Positions 28,618-36,384 of a stretch of DNA of 64,000 bases are shown piece after piece. How positions within the stretch are numbered: position 1 is the first letter of the stretch; each line of letters begins with the position of its first letter. The stretch is from Candidatus Rokuibacteriota bacterium (GTDB lineage: Bacteria; Methylomirabilota; Methylomirabilia; Rokubacteriales; CSP1-6), in assembly GCA_016200085.1 (NCBI GenBank), contig JACQFL010000004.1, forward strand, positions 1 through 64,000. The letters are read 5' to 3'. The notes beneath the pieces are model-generated. The model did not search any database, was not told the DNA's origin, and was given only the letters and a program-made list of their open reading frames with translations. The translations under genes were made by a program, and so were the position numbers.

Positions 28618-29490
28618 TCACTTGATCGCTGCGCCGGTGATGCCCGAGATGAACCTGTCGAGGAACAGGTTGTACACGATGGCCACCGGCACGCCCACGA
28701 GCAGCGCTCCCGCCATCAGCGAGCCCCAGAAGTAGACGTCGCCCCGGATCAGCTCGGTGGCCACCCCGAGCGGCACCGGCTTCTGATCGGAGATCGACAC
28801 GAAGGCCAGCGCGTACAGGAAGTCCTGCATCGACAGCGTGAACGAGAAGATCACGGAGGTGATCACGCCCGGGATGCTGACGGGCAGCACCACGCGCAAG
28901 AGCGCGCCCATCTGGCCGCAGCCGTCGAGCATCGCGGCCTCCTCGATCTCGAACGGCACCGTCTTGAAGAACCCCATGAGCAGCCACGTGCAGAACGGGA
29001 TGGTGAAGGTCGGGTACACCACCACCAGCGACCACCACTCGTCTTGCAACCCGAGCGTGCTGACCACGCGGGCGAGCGGGATGAACAGGATGATGGCGGG
29101 AACCAGGTACGTCATGAAGATGCCGATACCCATGTTCTCGGCGAAGGGCAGGCGCAGGCGCGCCAGCGCGTAGCCGGCGGGCACCGCGGTCACCAGGGTG
29201 ATGGCGGAGACGAAGAAGGAGATCGACATCGTGTTGAGGATCCAGTCGCCGTAGAAGGTCCGGTGGAACAGGAAATCGAAGTTCTTCCACGTGGGCGGCA
29301 GGTGGAACCAGAACGGCACCACGTCCATCCGGTAGAGGTCGGCCTCCTGCTTGATGGCGGTGACCGCCATCCAGAACAGGGGGAACACCGCGAGCAGGAG
29401 GAAGGGGGTCAGCCCGAGGTAGATCAGGGCGTGACGCCGGATCTCCTTCTGCCGGTGCGTGCGCGGCACGGCCAGGGCGACGACGGCCAT
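28618..29490 (-). CDS. Carbohydrate ABC transporter permease (MalG type)
   Basis: CUT1 permease of 290 residues starting with MAVVALAVPRTHRQKEIRRH; helix 1 is YLGLTPFLLLAVFPLFWMAVTAI. The EAA loop reads EIEEAAMLDGCGQMGALLRVVLPVS. It closely resembles the frameshifted permease at 20887 (TWLLMGFFKTVP versus TWLLMGYFKTIP; GVATELIRGDVYFWG versus GVVSELIRGDIYFWG), so the two systems are paralogous. The start overlaps the partner permease stop (ATGA). Confidence 0.9.
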   Translation of the reverse strand: MAVVALAVPRTHRQKEIRRHALIYLGLTPFLLLAVFPLFWMAVTAIKQEADLYRMDVVPFWFHLPPTWKNFDFLFHRTFYGDWILNTMSISFFVSAITLVTAVPAGYALARLRLPFAENMGIGIFMTYLVPAIILFIPLARVVSTLGLQDEWWSLVVVYPTFTIPFCTWLLMGFFKTVPFEIEEAAMLDGCGQMGALLRVVLPVSIPGVITSVIFSFTLSMQDFLYALAFVSISDQKPVPLGVATELIRGDVYFWGSLMAGALLVGVPVAIVYNLFLDRFISGITGAAIK

Positions 29491-30473
29491 CAGAGCTGTC
29501 GCCGCCGCAGCGTGCGGAGCAGGAGGACGATCGCGGGCAGCAGCAGCGGGAACAGGAACAGCGAGATTGCCGCGCCCCGCCCGAGCGCGCCCGCCTTGAT
29601 GCCGGTGTTGTAGGCCAGCGTGGGCAGGATCTCGGTGGCGCCGTCGGGCCCGCCGTTGGTCAGCAGATAGACGATGCTCAGGTCCGACAGCGTGAAGACG
29701 GTGTCGAACGCGCTGCCGATGAAGAGGATGGGCGCGATCATCGGCACGATCACCTTGCTGAAGCGCTGCATGAACGAGGCGCCGTCGACCTTGGCCGCCT
29801 CGATGATCTCCGGAGGGACCGAGGTCATGCCCGCCATGAGCACGATGGCGCCGAAGGGGAAGCCGCGCCACACGTTGACGAACATCACCGAGAGGAGCGC
29901 CAGGCCCGGCTGGCCGAGCCAGATGGGCCAGTCCGGGGAGCCGTAGCCGCCGATCAGGTGCAGCCGGCTCAGCGCCCAGTTGAGCACGCTGAACTGCGAG
30001 TCGAACATCCACTTCCACCCGAGCACGCTCACCGCGATGGGCAGCGTGAACGGGATGACGATCAGCGCGCGCACCACCTTGCGGCCCTTGAAGGGCTGGA
30101 TCAGCAGGAAGGCGAGCGTGGTCCCGAGCAGGCCCTTGAGGATCCCGGCGCCGATGGTGAAGACCAGGGTGTTGCGCAGCGCGACGTAGAACGTCGAGCT
30201 CTCCAGCGCGGCCCGGAAGTTCTCGAGCCCGACGAAGCTCGCCACCGGCGAGCCGACCGAAGCGTCGCTCATGGCGAGGTACAGCGAGAAGAGGAAGGGG
30301 AGCCCGACGAGGAGGCCCACGTAGAGCATGGCCGGGGCGAGGAGCGTGTAGCCGAAGAGGTAGCGGCGGGCGGTGGGGGTCTGATACCAGGATTGCCCCC
30401 GGGCGTGCCCGCGCACCGCGACCGACAGCGACGTGCCGGGCGACGCGCCACCGCCCGCCGAGACGCGCGCCAC
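29490..30473 (-). CDS. Carbohydrate ABC transporter permease (MalF type)
   Basis: 327 residues, GTG start. Cytoplasmic N-terminus of about 40 residues, then LFGYTLLAPAMLYVGLLVGLPFLFSLYLAMS as helix 1; the EAA loop is EIIEAAKVDGASFMQRFSKVIVP. Forms the heterodimer with the overlapping MalG-type gene. Neither a binding protein nor an ATPase lies beside them; the UgpC-type ATPase at 21815 is a candidate partner. Confidence 0.9.
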   Translation of the reverse strand: MARVSAGGGASPGTSLSVAVRGHARGQSWYQTPTARRYLFGYTLLAPAMLYVGLLVGLPFLFSLYLAMSDASVGSPVASFVGLENFRAALESSTFYVALRNTLVFTIGAGILKGLLGTTLAFLLIQPFKGRKVVRALIVIPFTLPIAVSVLGWKWMFDSQFSVLNWALSRLHLIGGYGSPDWPIWLGQPGLALLSVMFVNVWRGFPFGAIVLMAGMTSVPPEIIEAAKVDGASFMQRFSKVIVPMIAPILFIGSAFDTVFTLSDLSIVYLLTNGGPDGATEILPTLAYNTGIKAGALGRGAAISLFLFPLLLPAIVLLLRTLRRRQL

Positions 30474-30474
30474 G

Positions 30475-30507
30475 CTAGGCCTTGTGGCGGTTCACGTCGG
30501 TTCTCAT
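30475..30507 (-). pseudogene. Ten-codon remnant or leader peptide before the permeases
   Basis: ATG-initiated MRTDVNRHKA with a GGGAGG ribosome-binding site, stopping 2 bp before the permease GTG. Its start resembles the first residues of Tat-type binding proteins, so it may be the stub of a deleted solute-binding gene, parallel to the one at 20788. A leader peptide coupling translation to the permease is the alternative. Confidence 0.35.
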
Positions 30508-30587
30508 CGAAGACCTCCCTTGGGGGGGACCTGCCTCGCGTGGTGCCACGGGACACGACGCGGCCGGTTTCGGAACAAGGTACTCGT

Positions 30588-30616
30588 GTTTAGTCTCGTA
30601 GACCCGCAATTGTCAA
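30588..30616 (-). promoter_or_regulatory. Possible promoter of the second sugar permease operon
   Basis: On the minus strand, consensus TTGACA is followed after 17 bp by CTAAAC, 80 bp upstream of the ten-codon frame. The -10 element is poor. Confidence 0.4.
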
Positions 30617-30671
30617 GGTGAATCCGCCCGGGTGAATCCGTCCGGATGTCCTCGCGTGCTACCCTCGCCGC

Positions 30672-31067
30672 GTGCGCCGGCCCTTGCTCGTCCTCGTCCT
30701 CGCGCTCGCCGGGATCGGCGCGTTCACGGGCGGTCTCGCGTGGCTGCTGGACACCCCCAGGCCGCCCGCCCAGGCCCCGCGCGTGGAGCGCCTCTGGATC
30801 GGGCTCTGCGCCACCTGCCACGGCGTGGACGGCCGCGGCTCGTGGCGCGCCGCCCTCTTCCTCATTCGACCGGGTGATTTCAGCGCCCCGCGATCGCTGC
30901 GGGACGAGTCCGACCAGTACCTCTTCGACGTCATCAAGTACGGCGGCGCGCCGATCGGGAAGCCGGGCATGCCGGCCTTCGGGTCGAGCCTGAGCGACGC
31001 GGACGTCGAGGCACTGGTGACCTACGCGCGCGGGCTGGGTCGGCCGACTGGTCCGCCTCGCCGGTAG
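30672..31067 (+). CDS. c-type cytochrome, membrane-anchored or secreted
   Basis: 131 residues from a GTG start. N-terminal helix LLVLVLALAGIGAFTGGLAWLL serves as signal or anchor. One haem motif CATCH near residue 46 and a downstream methionine in KPGMPAFGSSLSDADVEALVTYARGL as the likely axial ligand, the usual monohaem cytochrome c layout. Isolated gene; electron partners are not visible nearby. Confidence 0.88.
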   Translation: MRRPLLVLVLALAGIGAFTGGLAWLLDTPRPPAQAPRVERLWIGLCATCHGVDGRGSWRAALFLIRPGDFSAPRSLRDESDQYLFDVIKYGGAPIGKPGMPAFGSSLSDADVEALVTYARGLGRPTGPPRR

Positions 31068-31121
31068 GACGATAGGGCCGGGGCTCGAGTCTGTCCAGAC
31101 CCGGAGGATGGAGCGCCGTCA

Positions 31122-31199
31122 TCAAGCGTGCCCATGCGTCAGAATCGACGCGAGCCCATCGGCGATCGGCTCGGGAATGCGGAGTGCCCGCAGGGCGTT
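31122..31199 (-). pseudogene. Detached C-terminal end of the metallophosphoesterase
   Basis: Directly in frame after the TAG of the upstream gene, the codons read NALRALRIPEPIADGLASIL and end at a TGA. This is the helix that normally ends YfcE/MJ0936-like phosphoesterases. The roughly 30 residues that should connect it to DGDPRA are missing. Hence an internal deletion rather than simple truncation. Confidence 0.55.
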
Positions 31200-31763
31200 C
31201 TAGCCGGCCCGAGGGTCGCCGTCGCGAGGCTGCCCCACGCTTCCCGGGTTGATCAGCGTGCGGCCGTCGACGCGTCGGATCATCGGGAAGTGCGTGTGAC
31301 CGAGCACGATGACGTCCTCGTCGATGCCGTCGATCTCGGCTCGGAGGTGGTCCTCGGGCGCGTCCGGCGTCAACGTGTAGCGATAGAGATGCTCGTGCGG
31401 CGAGGCGTGCACGCTGAAATACTTCGTCCCGTCGGCCTCGAGGAGGCCGCTCAGCGGCAACGTCCCGAGATACGCGACCTGGGCGACCGACAGCATCGTC
31501 CGATGCGCGGCGCGGGTGGCCTCGGCGAGCGGCTTGCTCGCCGGCGCGCAGCGACAATCCACCCGATGGGCAAGCGCCTCGTCGTGATTGCCCCGCACGC
31601 TCAGCGTGGCATGCTGGCGGACGAAGTCGACGACCTCGCCTGGATGGGGGCCGTACGAGACGAGGTCGCCGCCCACCATCAGTCTGTCGTACGGTTCCGC
31701 AGCGACGATGGCCTCGAGTGCCGGCCAGTTCGCGTGGATGTCGGAGATCACGAGGATACGCAT
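31200..31763 (-). CDS. Metallophosphoesterase (YfcE/MJ0936-like), C-terminally damaged
   Basis: 187 residues of a calcineurin-like phosphodiesterase. Metal-binding motifs are complete: [10 protein letters not shown] near 7, [12 protein letters not shown] near 30, RGNHDEA near 57, and GHTHFP near 155, followed by [16 protein letters not shown]. The active site is therefore intact, but the last strand and helix are cut off by a stop, with the original C-terminal helix still readable after it. Starts 16 bp inside the end of the truncated pafA copy and is the last gene of the first fluoride-riboswitch operon. It may keep some activity. Confidence 0.8.
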   Translation of the reverse strand: MRILVISDIHANWPALEAIVAAEPYDRLMVGGDLVSYGPHPGEVVDFVRQHATLSVRGNHDEALAHRVDCRCAPASKPLAEATRAAHRTMLSVAQVAYLGTLPLSGLLEADGTKYFSVHASPHEHLYRYTLTPDAPEDHLRAEIDGIDEDVIVLGHTHFPMIRRVDGRTLINPGSVGQPRDGDPRAG

Positions 31764-32155
31764 ACCTCATTCTCCTCTAGCTTGGCGTGACAGCCGTAGG
31801 AGTTCCCCGCCGAGTCCGTGTTGTTCTCGAAGAGCAGGAGGTTGCCGGAGATGCCGTCCTCGCGTAGCCGCTTCTCGGCCCGGTGGAGGAGGTCCTCCAC
31901 GATGCGCTCGCCCGCCTTGTCGTGGACGACCAGCTCCGCCACGCTGTCGCACTCCGGCGTGGCGTACTCCGGATGGAACCCGGTGTCGAGATAGAGGCGC
32001 GCGCCGTTCTCGAGGAAGACGTTGGCGTTCCGGGCCCCGGGGATGACCTTCTCGAAGAGGTAGCGGGCGACGTTGTCGGGCGACAGGCGCCGCTGGCCGT
32101 TCAGCGTGCAGGTCAGACCGTACTCGTTCTCGAGGCCGAAGATCCGTCGCTTCAT
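31748..32155 (-). pseudogene. Truncated second copy of pafA
   Basis: 135 residues. The first ~119 match PafA at 7843-9198 with only about four substitutions, including the ATP-site GLENEYG and catalytic [16 protein letters not shown], and break off at NSYGCH, after which 11 unrelated residues lead to a stop at the phosphoesterase gene. At DNA level the two copies differ at many third positions, so the piece was under protein-level selection or came from a relative before truncation. More than two thirds of the enzyme is missing, so ligase activity is unlikely. Its ATG overlaps the DUF6062 stop (ATGA). Confidence 0.88.
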
Positions 32156-32994
32156 GAGACGTCCTCCCCGACGGGCCGGGATGGCGCACGGCTGTCGCCG
32201 GCAGAGGTTGCGGGCTTCACGGGGGACATGGAGTGCCGAGAGGCGCGCCGCGTCGAGGACGGCGCGTGCACGTCGTTACCGAAGACGCTCTTGGCGCCAG
32301 CGAACATCTCGAAGGCGCGCGTATACGAGGCCGTCTCCTCCGCGGTGTACGGCTCTCGATTGCGGTAGTCGTGCTTGGCGACGAACGAGCCGATGTCGCG
32401 GCCGATGCCCGCCCACTTCGCGCGGGTGCGATCCACGAGCATGCGCGCTTCGTGGCGCTCGGGGTTCCCTTCCAGAGCGGCGAACAGGTGCGGCACGCAA
32501 AGACCGTCGGACCTCGCGTAGCCGGCCTGGAGGTCGCCGTCGTCGATGAACTTGACGATGGTGTCGAGATAGCGCCGCTCCGAGTCGGCGGCGTGGACGC
32601 AGGCCGGACACGCCGCGCGCGCGCGGTAGAGATCCATGACCCCCGGACGCCGGGCGCCACCGAACAAGGCCCTCAACCAGCGGCGACCTCGGCTCTGACC
32701 CGCTCGCGCCGCCAGCCGCTCGGTCCGGCTCAGCGCCAGCCTGACGAGGTCGTCGTAGATGATCGCCGCGCCGAAGCGTGAGCTGCCGATCTCGAGGAGC
32801 AGCCACGTGTGCCAGTTGCAGAAGCCCCACGCCGCCCGAATGACCCGGCGGGTGCCGGGGTCCGTGACCTGCTCGTACAGGAGCGAGTCCAGGTAGCTAC
32901 GGCTCTCGTGCGTGACGCACCGGCAGACGGGGCAGCCCGGCTCCGCGCATGCTTCCACGAGCCGGAAGTACCCGATGAACCTCTCCTCGCTCAT
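32152..32994 (-). CDS. DUF6062-like cysteine-rich protein
   Basis: 280 residues from the ATG after GGAGGG; the track's TTG start lies seven codons upstream. Four short cysteine/histidine motifs recur: GCPVCR near 19, GFCNWH near 61, ACPACV near 130 and LCVPHL near 165, suggesting two metal- or disulfide-linked units. No signal peptide, so probably cytoplasmic. I associate it with DUF6062; function unknown. It is the first gene behind fluoride riboswitch 1 and is translationally coupled to the pafA remnant. The C-terminal 30 residues are Pro/Ser/Ala-rich. Confidence 0.75.
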   Translation of the reverse strand: MSEERFIGYFRLVEACAEPGCPVCRCVTHESRSYLDSLLYEQVTDPGTRRVIRAAWGFCNWHTWLLLEIGSSRFGAAIIYDDLVRLALSRTERLAARAGQSRGRRWLRALFGGARRPGVMDLYRARAACPACVHAADSERRYLDTIVKFIDDGDLQAGYARSDGLCVPHLFAALEGNPERHEARMLVDRTRAKWAGIGRDIGSFVAKHDYRNREPYTAEETASYTRAFEMFAGAKSVFGNDVHAPSSTRRASRHSMSPVKPATSAGDSRAPSRPVGEDVS

Positions 32995-33024
32995 CCCCCA
33001 AACCCTCCGTCGCAACGGCCGGAT

Positions 33025-33109
33025 AAACGAAAACCCCTACCGGCGCCTTCCGGTAGGGGTCATCAGCCCCGCGTCAGGCGGGGCGGTTGGGGGCGAACCC
33101 CATCGCCAA
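33025..33109 (-). promoter_or_regulatory. Fluoride riboswitch 1 (upstream of the DUF6062 gene)
   Basis: Read on the minus strand: GGCGATGGGGTTCGCC, an AACCGCCCCG...CGGGGC stem, then CTGATGACCCCTACCGG, the conserved layout of the crcB-motif fluoride aptamer. CCCCTACCGG pairs with CCGGTAGGGG and is followed by TTTTCGTTT, an intrinsic terminator that overlaps the aptamer 3' strand. Fluoride binding should prevent terminator formation and switch the downstream operon on. Confidence 0.88.
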
Positions 33110-33123
33110 CTCGCTACACCCTC

Positions 33124-33151
33124 ATTATCGCCCGGCGCTCTCCCTGGTCAA
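33124..33151 (-). promoter_or_regulatory. Promoter of riboswitch 1 operon
   Basis: TTGACC, 16-bp spacer, GATAAT on the minus strand, ending about 15 bp upstream of the aptamer. The same arrangement (TTGACT-16-GATAAT) precedes riboswitch 2. Confidence 0.65.
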
Positions 33152-33170
33152 GAATCGTTGGGCGGAGGCG

Positions 33171-33303
33171 TCATCCGCGGAGCAGCACCACGCCGCGACC
33201 GACGGCAATCCCGAGGAAGCACAGAGGCTCAGGCAGATCGTCGTCGTCACCAAGATGTTGATCAGGGCCTGGTGCCAGGCGCCGCCGGATCGGTGTCCTC
33301 CCT
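33171..33303 (-). pseudogene. Probable C-terminal remnant of crcB (fluoride channel)
   Basis: After the antiporter stop the minus strand reads GAWHQALINILVTTTICLSL in one frame and CFLGIAVGRGVVLLRG then a stop in a second frame. Joined across a one-base shift, this resembles the last helix of CrcB/Fluc channels (gAW..AL.NvL...cL...LG...GR). The N-terminal helices and the conserved Asn/Phe fluoride-path residues are absent. It would have been the second gene behind riboswitch 2. Assignment rests on pattern and on the riboswitch context. Confidence 0.5.
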
Positions 33304-33336
33304 TGCGAAGACGGCCAGCCTGCGGCGCCGGCGAGC

Positions 33337-34560
33337 CTAGCCAGGCTGTCGCGCGCTACGCGCGGGCGCCGCGGGCTCGACCCGGCTCTCCTCCTCGGCG
33401 CTGACATCTGCCGCGGGGCGGAGATGCACCGGCATGAAGAAGGCGTTCGCAATGATCGTCGGGACCACGGCGCTGGCGATGACGGTGGCCACGAGGTGCG
33501 AGTACTGCTCCGGCGTGATGACGCCGTGGCTCAGACCGAAGAGGGCAGAGATGGTGCCGAACGTGAGGCCCGTCGACATCATCAGCGTGTAGTAGGTCGC
33601 CTCCTGCCGCGCGTACCGGAAGGTCTTCACCGCGGGGAAGACGCCGATCAGCTTCGTGACCGACTTGGCGAAGAACAGCACGATGAAGACGAGGGGGGCG
33701 GCGACCAGGGCGGGCACCGACACGAACGACCCGGCACGAATGAAGTAGAACGGCGTCAGGAGCCCGAACGTCAAGGTGCGGAGGCGGCGGATGAGCATGT
33801 GGTCATTGCCGACCGTACCCGCCAGCACCATGCCGATCACGTAGGCCGGGAGCACTGGCTCGCTGTCGGCCCACAGCGCGAGGCCGCCGAGCCCGAACAG
33901 AGCGAGCAGGATGAACTTCGCCTCCAGCTCGGACACCCGTCCGCCATATTTCCTGAAGAAGCGCGGGGTGAGGAACGGCAGGACCACGAACGCCACCATG
34001 CTGACGACGACGAAGACCAGCGTCCGCAGGGTGAACGGCGCGAAGATCAGCCCGAGGGCGATGACCGTCCCCAGGTCGTTCACGAAGCAGGCGGCGAGGA
34101 TCGCCTTGCCATACTCCGTGGTGTTGAATCCGAGCTCGAGCATGACGGCATAGACGACCGCCACCGACGTGGTCGACAGGGCCACGCCCGCGAGCCAGCT
34201 GGAAGCGGGTGTCCAGCCCAGGATGTAGTGCGCGATGGCGGCGGCGCCCAGGAACGGCGCGAAGAAGCCGGCGAGGCCTACGACTAGGGCTTCTTTCCAC
34301 TTGGTCCGGAAGATCGCGGGATCGAGCTCGGCCCCGGCCAGGAACGTCAGCACGATCGCGCCAGTGCCGGCCAGGAACGTCACCCAGCCCGACGACGAGC
34401 CGAGCGCGTTGCGGCCCACGAGTGCGCCGATGATGAGCTGGGCGATCGTGCCGACGATGATTTCTGACAGTGCCGTCGAGACCTTGAACCAGATGGCGAG
34501 CAACGTGGCGATGAGCGCCAGCCCAACCCACACGGCGGCGAGAAACCACACGTTCTCCAT
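33337..34560 (-). CDS. Cation:proton antiporter (CPA2/NhaS3-like)
   Basis: Inner-membrane antiporter, 407 residues with about twelve hydrophobic segments. LAGAELDPAIF and AIARACFVNDLG-like segment AILAACFVNDLGTVIALG (the ND pair is the presumed ion site) match the Na+/H+ exchanger fold. No C-terminal TrkA domain; the end is a short acidic tail. It lies 40 bp downstream of fluoride riboswitch 2. Na+/H+ antiporters are known members of fluoride regulons in other bacteria, where they are thought to counter the acid load or ion imbalance of HF entry. Confidence 0.9.
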   Translation of the reverse strand: MENVWFLAAVWVGLALIATLLAIWFKVSTALSEIIVGTIAQLIIGALVGRNALGSSSGWVTFLAGTGAIVLTFLAGAELDPAIFRTKWKEALVVGLAGFFAPFLGAAAIAHYILGWTPASSWLAGVALSTTSVAVVYAVMLELGFNTTEYGKAILAACFVNDLGTVIALGLIFAPFTLRTLVFVVVSMVAFVVLPFLTPRFFRKYGGRVSELEAKFILLALFGLGGLALWADSEPVLPAYVIGMVLAGTVGNDHMLIRRLRTLTFGLLTPFYFIRAGSFVSVPALVAAPLVFIVLFFAKSVTKLIGVFPAVKTFRYARQEATYYTLMMSTGLTFGTISALFGLSHGVITPEQYSHLVATVIASAVVPTIIANAFFMPVHLRPAADVSAEEESRVEPAAPARSARQPG

Positions 34561-34597
34561 TCACACCTCCATCTCGACCGGCCGCAGAATCGCTCAC

Positions 34598-34680
34598 ACA
34601 AAAAAGACCCCTACCGGTGTGTCCCGGTAGGGGTCATCAGCCCGACGCGAGCCGGGCGGTTCAGGCGAACCCCATCACCT
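34598..34680 (-). promoter_or_regulatory. Fluoride riboswitch 2 (upstream of the antiporter)
   Basis: Minus strand: GGTGATGGGGTTCGCC, AACCGCCCGGC...GTCGGGC, CTGATGACCCCTACCGG. The terminator GACCCCTACCGG/CCGGTAGGGGTC with a 6-nt loop is followed by a run of Us (CTTTTTTG). Nearly identical in plan to riboswitch 1; transcription-termination control. Confidence 0.9.
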
Positions 34681-34700
34681 CTGCGTGGTCACGTGGGTCG

Positions 34701-34728
34701 ATTATCGTACACTGCTGGCCCGAGTCAA
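34701..34728 (-). promoter_or_regulatory. Promoter of riboswitch 2 operon
   Basis: TTGACT, 16-bp spacer, GATAAT on the minus strand, about 20 bp before the aptamer. It faces away from the NYN-domain gene that begins 47 bp to the right, so the two genes share this control region. Confidence 0.65.
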
Positions 34729-34774
34729 ACGCAATTTCACCGTCCTCACGGCAATCCGTGCGAGGGTATCGGGC

Positions 34775-35167
34775 GTGAGCCGATGGGCGGTCTTCTTCGA
34801 TGTCGAGAACACCAGCCGCGCCCAGCACGTCGACGAGGTGATGCGTGAGCTGGGGATCGCGGACGGCAATCGGCCGACGGAGTTCGTGGCCCTGGGTAAC
34901 TGGAGGGTCATCGGGGACGATACCGCGCGCCTGCTCGCCAGGCACGGCGCCCGGCTGGTGCACAGCGCGCCCGTCCCCGGCGTGAAGGACTGGAGCGACC
35001 TGCGGATCGCGGCGGCCGCCGGGCTCTGGCTGGGCCACGCCCGCCCCGGTGACCGCCTCGACCTCGTTTCAGACGACCGCGCCTTCGATGCGGTGGGGGA
35101 CGTGGCCGCATCGCTCGGTGTGTCTTTTCGCCGGCTATCCTACCGCCTGCGATCGACGGCTCGATGA
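34775..35167 (+). CDS. NYN/PIN-like domain protein
   Basis: 130 residues from the GTG that opens VSRWAVFFDVENTS; the track start is 30 codons earlier and overlaps the riboswitch 2 promoter. FFDVEN near 6, KDWSDLRIAAAAGLWL near 74 and LVSDDRAFDAVGDVAASLG near 97 give the conserved acidic residues of NYN-type ribonucleases (LabA/DUF88 group), which would coordinate a metal for RNA cleavage. Small single-domain form. Its 3' end overlaps the convergent MFS gene by 28 bp. Function inferred from the fold. Confidence 0.75.
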   Translation: MSRWAVFFDVENTSRAQHVDEVMRELGIADGNRPTEFVALGNWRVIGDDTARLLARHGARLVHSAPVPGVKDWSDLRIAAAAGLWLGHARPGDRLDLVSDDRAFDAVGDVAASLGVSFRRLSYRLRSTAR

Positions 35168-36378
35168 GCCCGCGGCGCGTCTGGCCGCTGGCCGGTCGTC
35201 ACGCGGGGCGCGCTCCGCATCCGATAGAAGATCGGGACGGCGACGATCTGGCAGATCACGGAGAAGGCGATCAACGCGGGCAGGGAGACGTCGTAGAGCG
35301 CGCCCATGAAAGCGCTGCCCGCGAACCAGACCACGCCGTAGATCGAGTTGAAGACCCCGAAGGCCGTCCCCCGCCGCTCGCGGACGATCATCCCCGCAAT
35401 GGCGGCACGGACGATCGACTCCTGCGCCCCCATCCCCACCCCCCACAGCACCGTGCCGATCACGACGAGCGCCGGGCTCGTCGAGAAGACGAACGGAGCG
35501 AAGAGGCAGGACAGCAGCGGCACGAGCGTCAGCACCCGAAAACCTGCCGCATCGAAGAACCGTCCGAGCACGAGTGCGGCGACGGCGTCCGTTCCCATGG
35601 CCAGCGCATAGAGGAGCGGGATCGACGTGTCGGAGGCGACCGCAACCTTCTTGAGGTGAAACGCGATCAGCGGAAAATCGGCGTACCCGGCGGCCAGGAA
35701 TGCCACCGCGACGAGATAGATCCAGAACACCCTGGGAAAACGCTCATCCGGGGCGCGTTCGCCCTGGGCCTCGAGCGCCTGGGGTTCGGGATAGCGAAGC
35801 CGCGCGGCGACGAGGCAGCCGAGCGCGAGGACCGCGGGAATGAGCAGGATGGCGAACGCGGTGTGGTACCCGGCTCGAAGGGCGAGCACGACGGCCACCA
35901 GCACCGGGCCAAGTACCGCGCCGATCTGATCCATCGCCTCGTGCAGTCCGAAGGCCCAGCCGCGCCCCATCCGCGAAGCAGCGTGCGACAGCAGGGCGTC
36001 GCGCGGCGGCGTGCGGATGGCCTTACCGACCCGCTCGGCGATCATGAGCGCTGCCGCCACGTCCCAGCGGCCCGCGAGTGCCAGCAGCGGGACCGCGAGC
36101 ATGTTGACGGCATAGCCGATGAGGATGACACCCCAGTAGCGGCCAGTGCGGTCGGCGAGATATCCCGAGGCGAGACGAAGGCCATACCCGACCAGCTCCC
36201 CGAAGCCGGCCACGATGCCGACGACGGCGCCGCTGGCGCCCAGCACGGCGAGAAACGGTCCGGTGATGGCGCGCGCCCCCTCGTACGTCATGTCCGCGAA
36301 GAGGCTGACGACCCCGATGAGGACGACGAAACCCACCGCCTGCCGGTGTGCCGCGATCGCCTCGATGTCCCGCGCCAT
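35140..36378 (-). CDS. MFS transporter under fluoride riboswitch control
   Basis: 412 residues, starting at MARDIEAIAAHRQAVGF; the 34 codons upstream in the track are riboswitch RNA. Twelve helices; loop 2-3 reads GYLADRTGRYWG. The first half GVVSLFADMTYEGARAITGPFLAVLGASGAVVG identifies the DHA1-like group often annotated as MFS of unknown drug or sugar specificity. Its ribosome-binding site GGAGGG lies inside the riboswitch hairpin. Fluoride control suggests export of a fluorinated or fluoride-linked compound, but that is inference. Confidence 0.9.
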   Translation of the reverse strand: MARDIEAIAAHRQAVGFVVLIGVVSLFADMTYEGARAITGPFLAVLGASGAVVGIVAGFGELVGYGLRLASGYLADRTGRYWGVILIGYAVNMLAVPLLALAGRWDVAAALMIAERVGKAIRTPPRDALLSHAASRMGRGWAFGLHEAMDQIGAVLGPVLVAVVLALRAGYHTAFAILLIPAVLALGCLVAARLRYPEPQALEAQGERAPDERFPRVFWIYLVAVAFLAAGYADFPLIAFHLKKVAVASDTSIPLLYALAMGTDAVAALVLGRFFDAAGFRVLTLVPLLSCLFAPFVFSTSPALVVIGTVLWGVGMGAQESIVRAAIAGMIVRERRGTAFGVFNSIYGVVWFAGSAFMGALYDVSLPALIAFSVICQIVAVPIFYRMRSAPRVTTGQRPDAPRAHRAVDRRR

Positions 36379-36384
36379 TCGTCC

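Noticed and set aside
31080-31150. Fifth fluoride riboswitch near the end of the phosphoesterase
   Set aside because: GATGGAGCGCC and GTCATCA resemble fragments of the aptamer, but the stems and the CTGATGAC core do not assemble; the sequence is explained by the phosphoesterase C-terminal codons.
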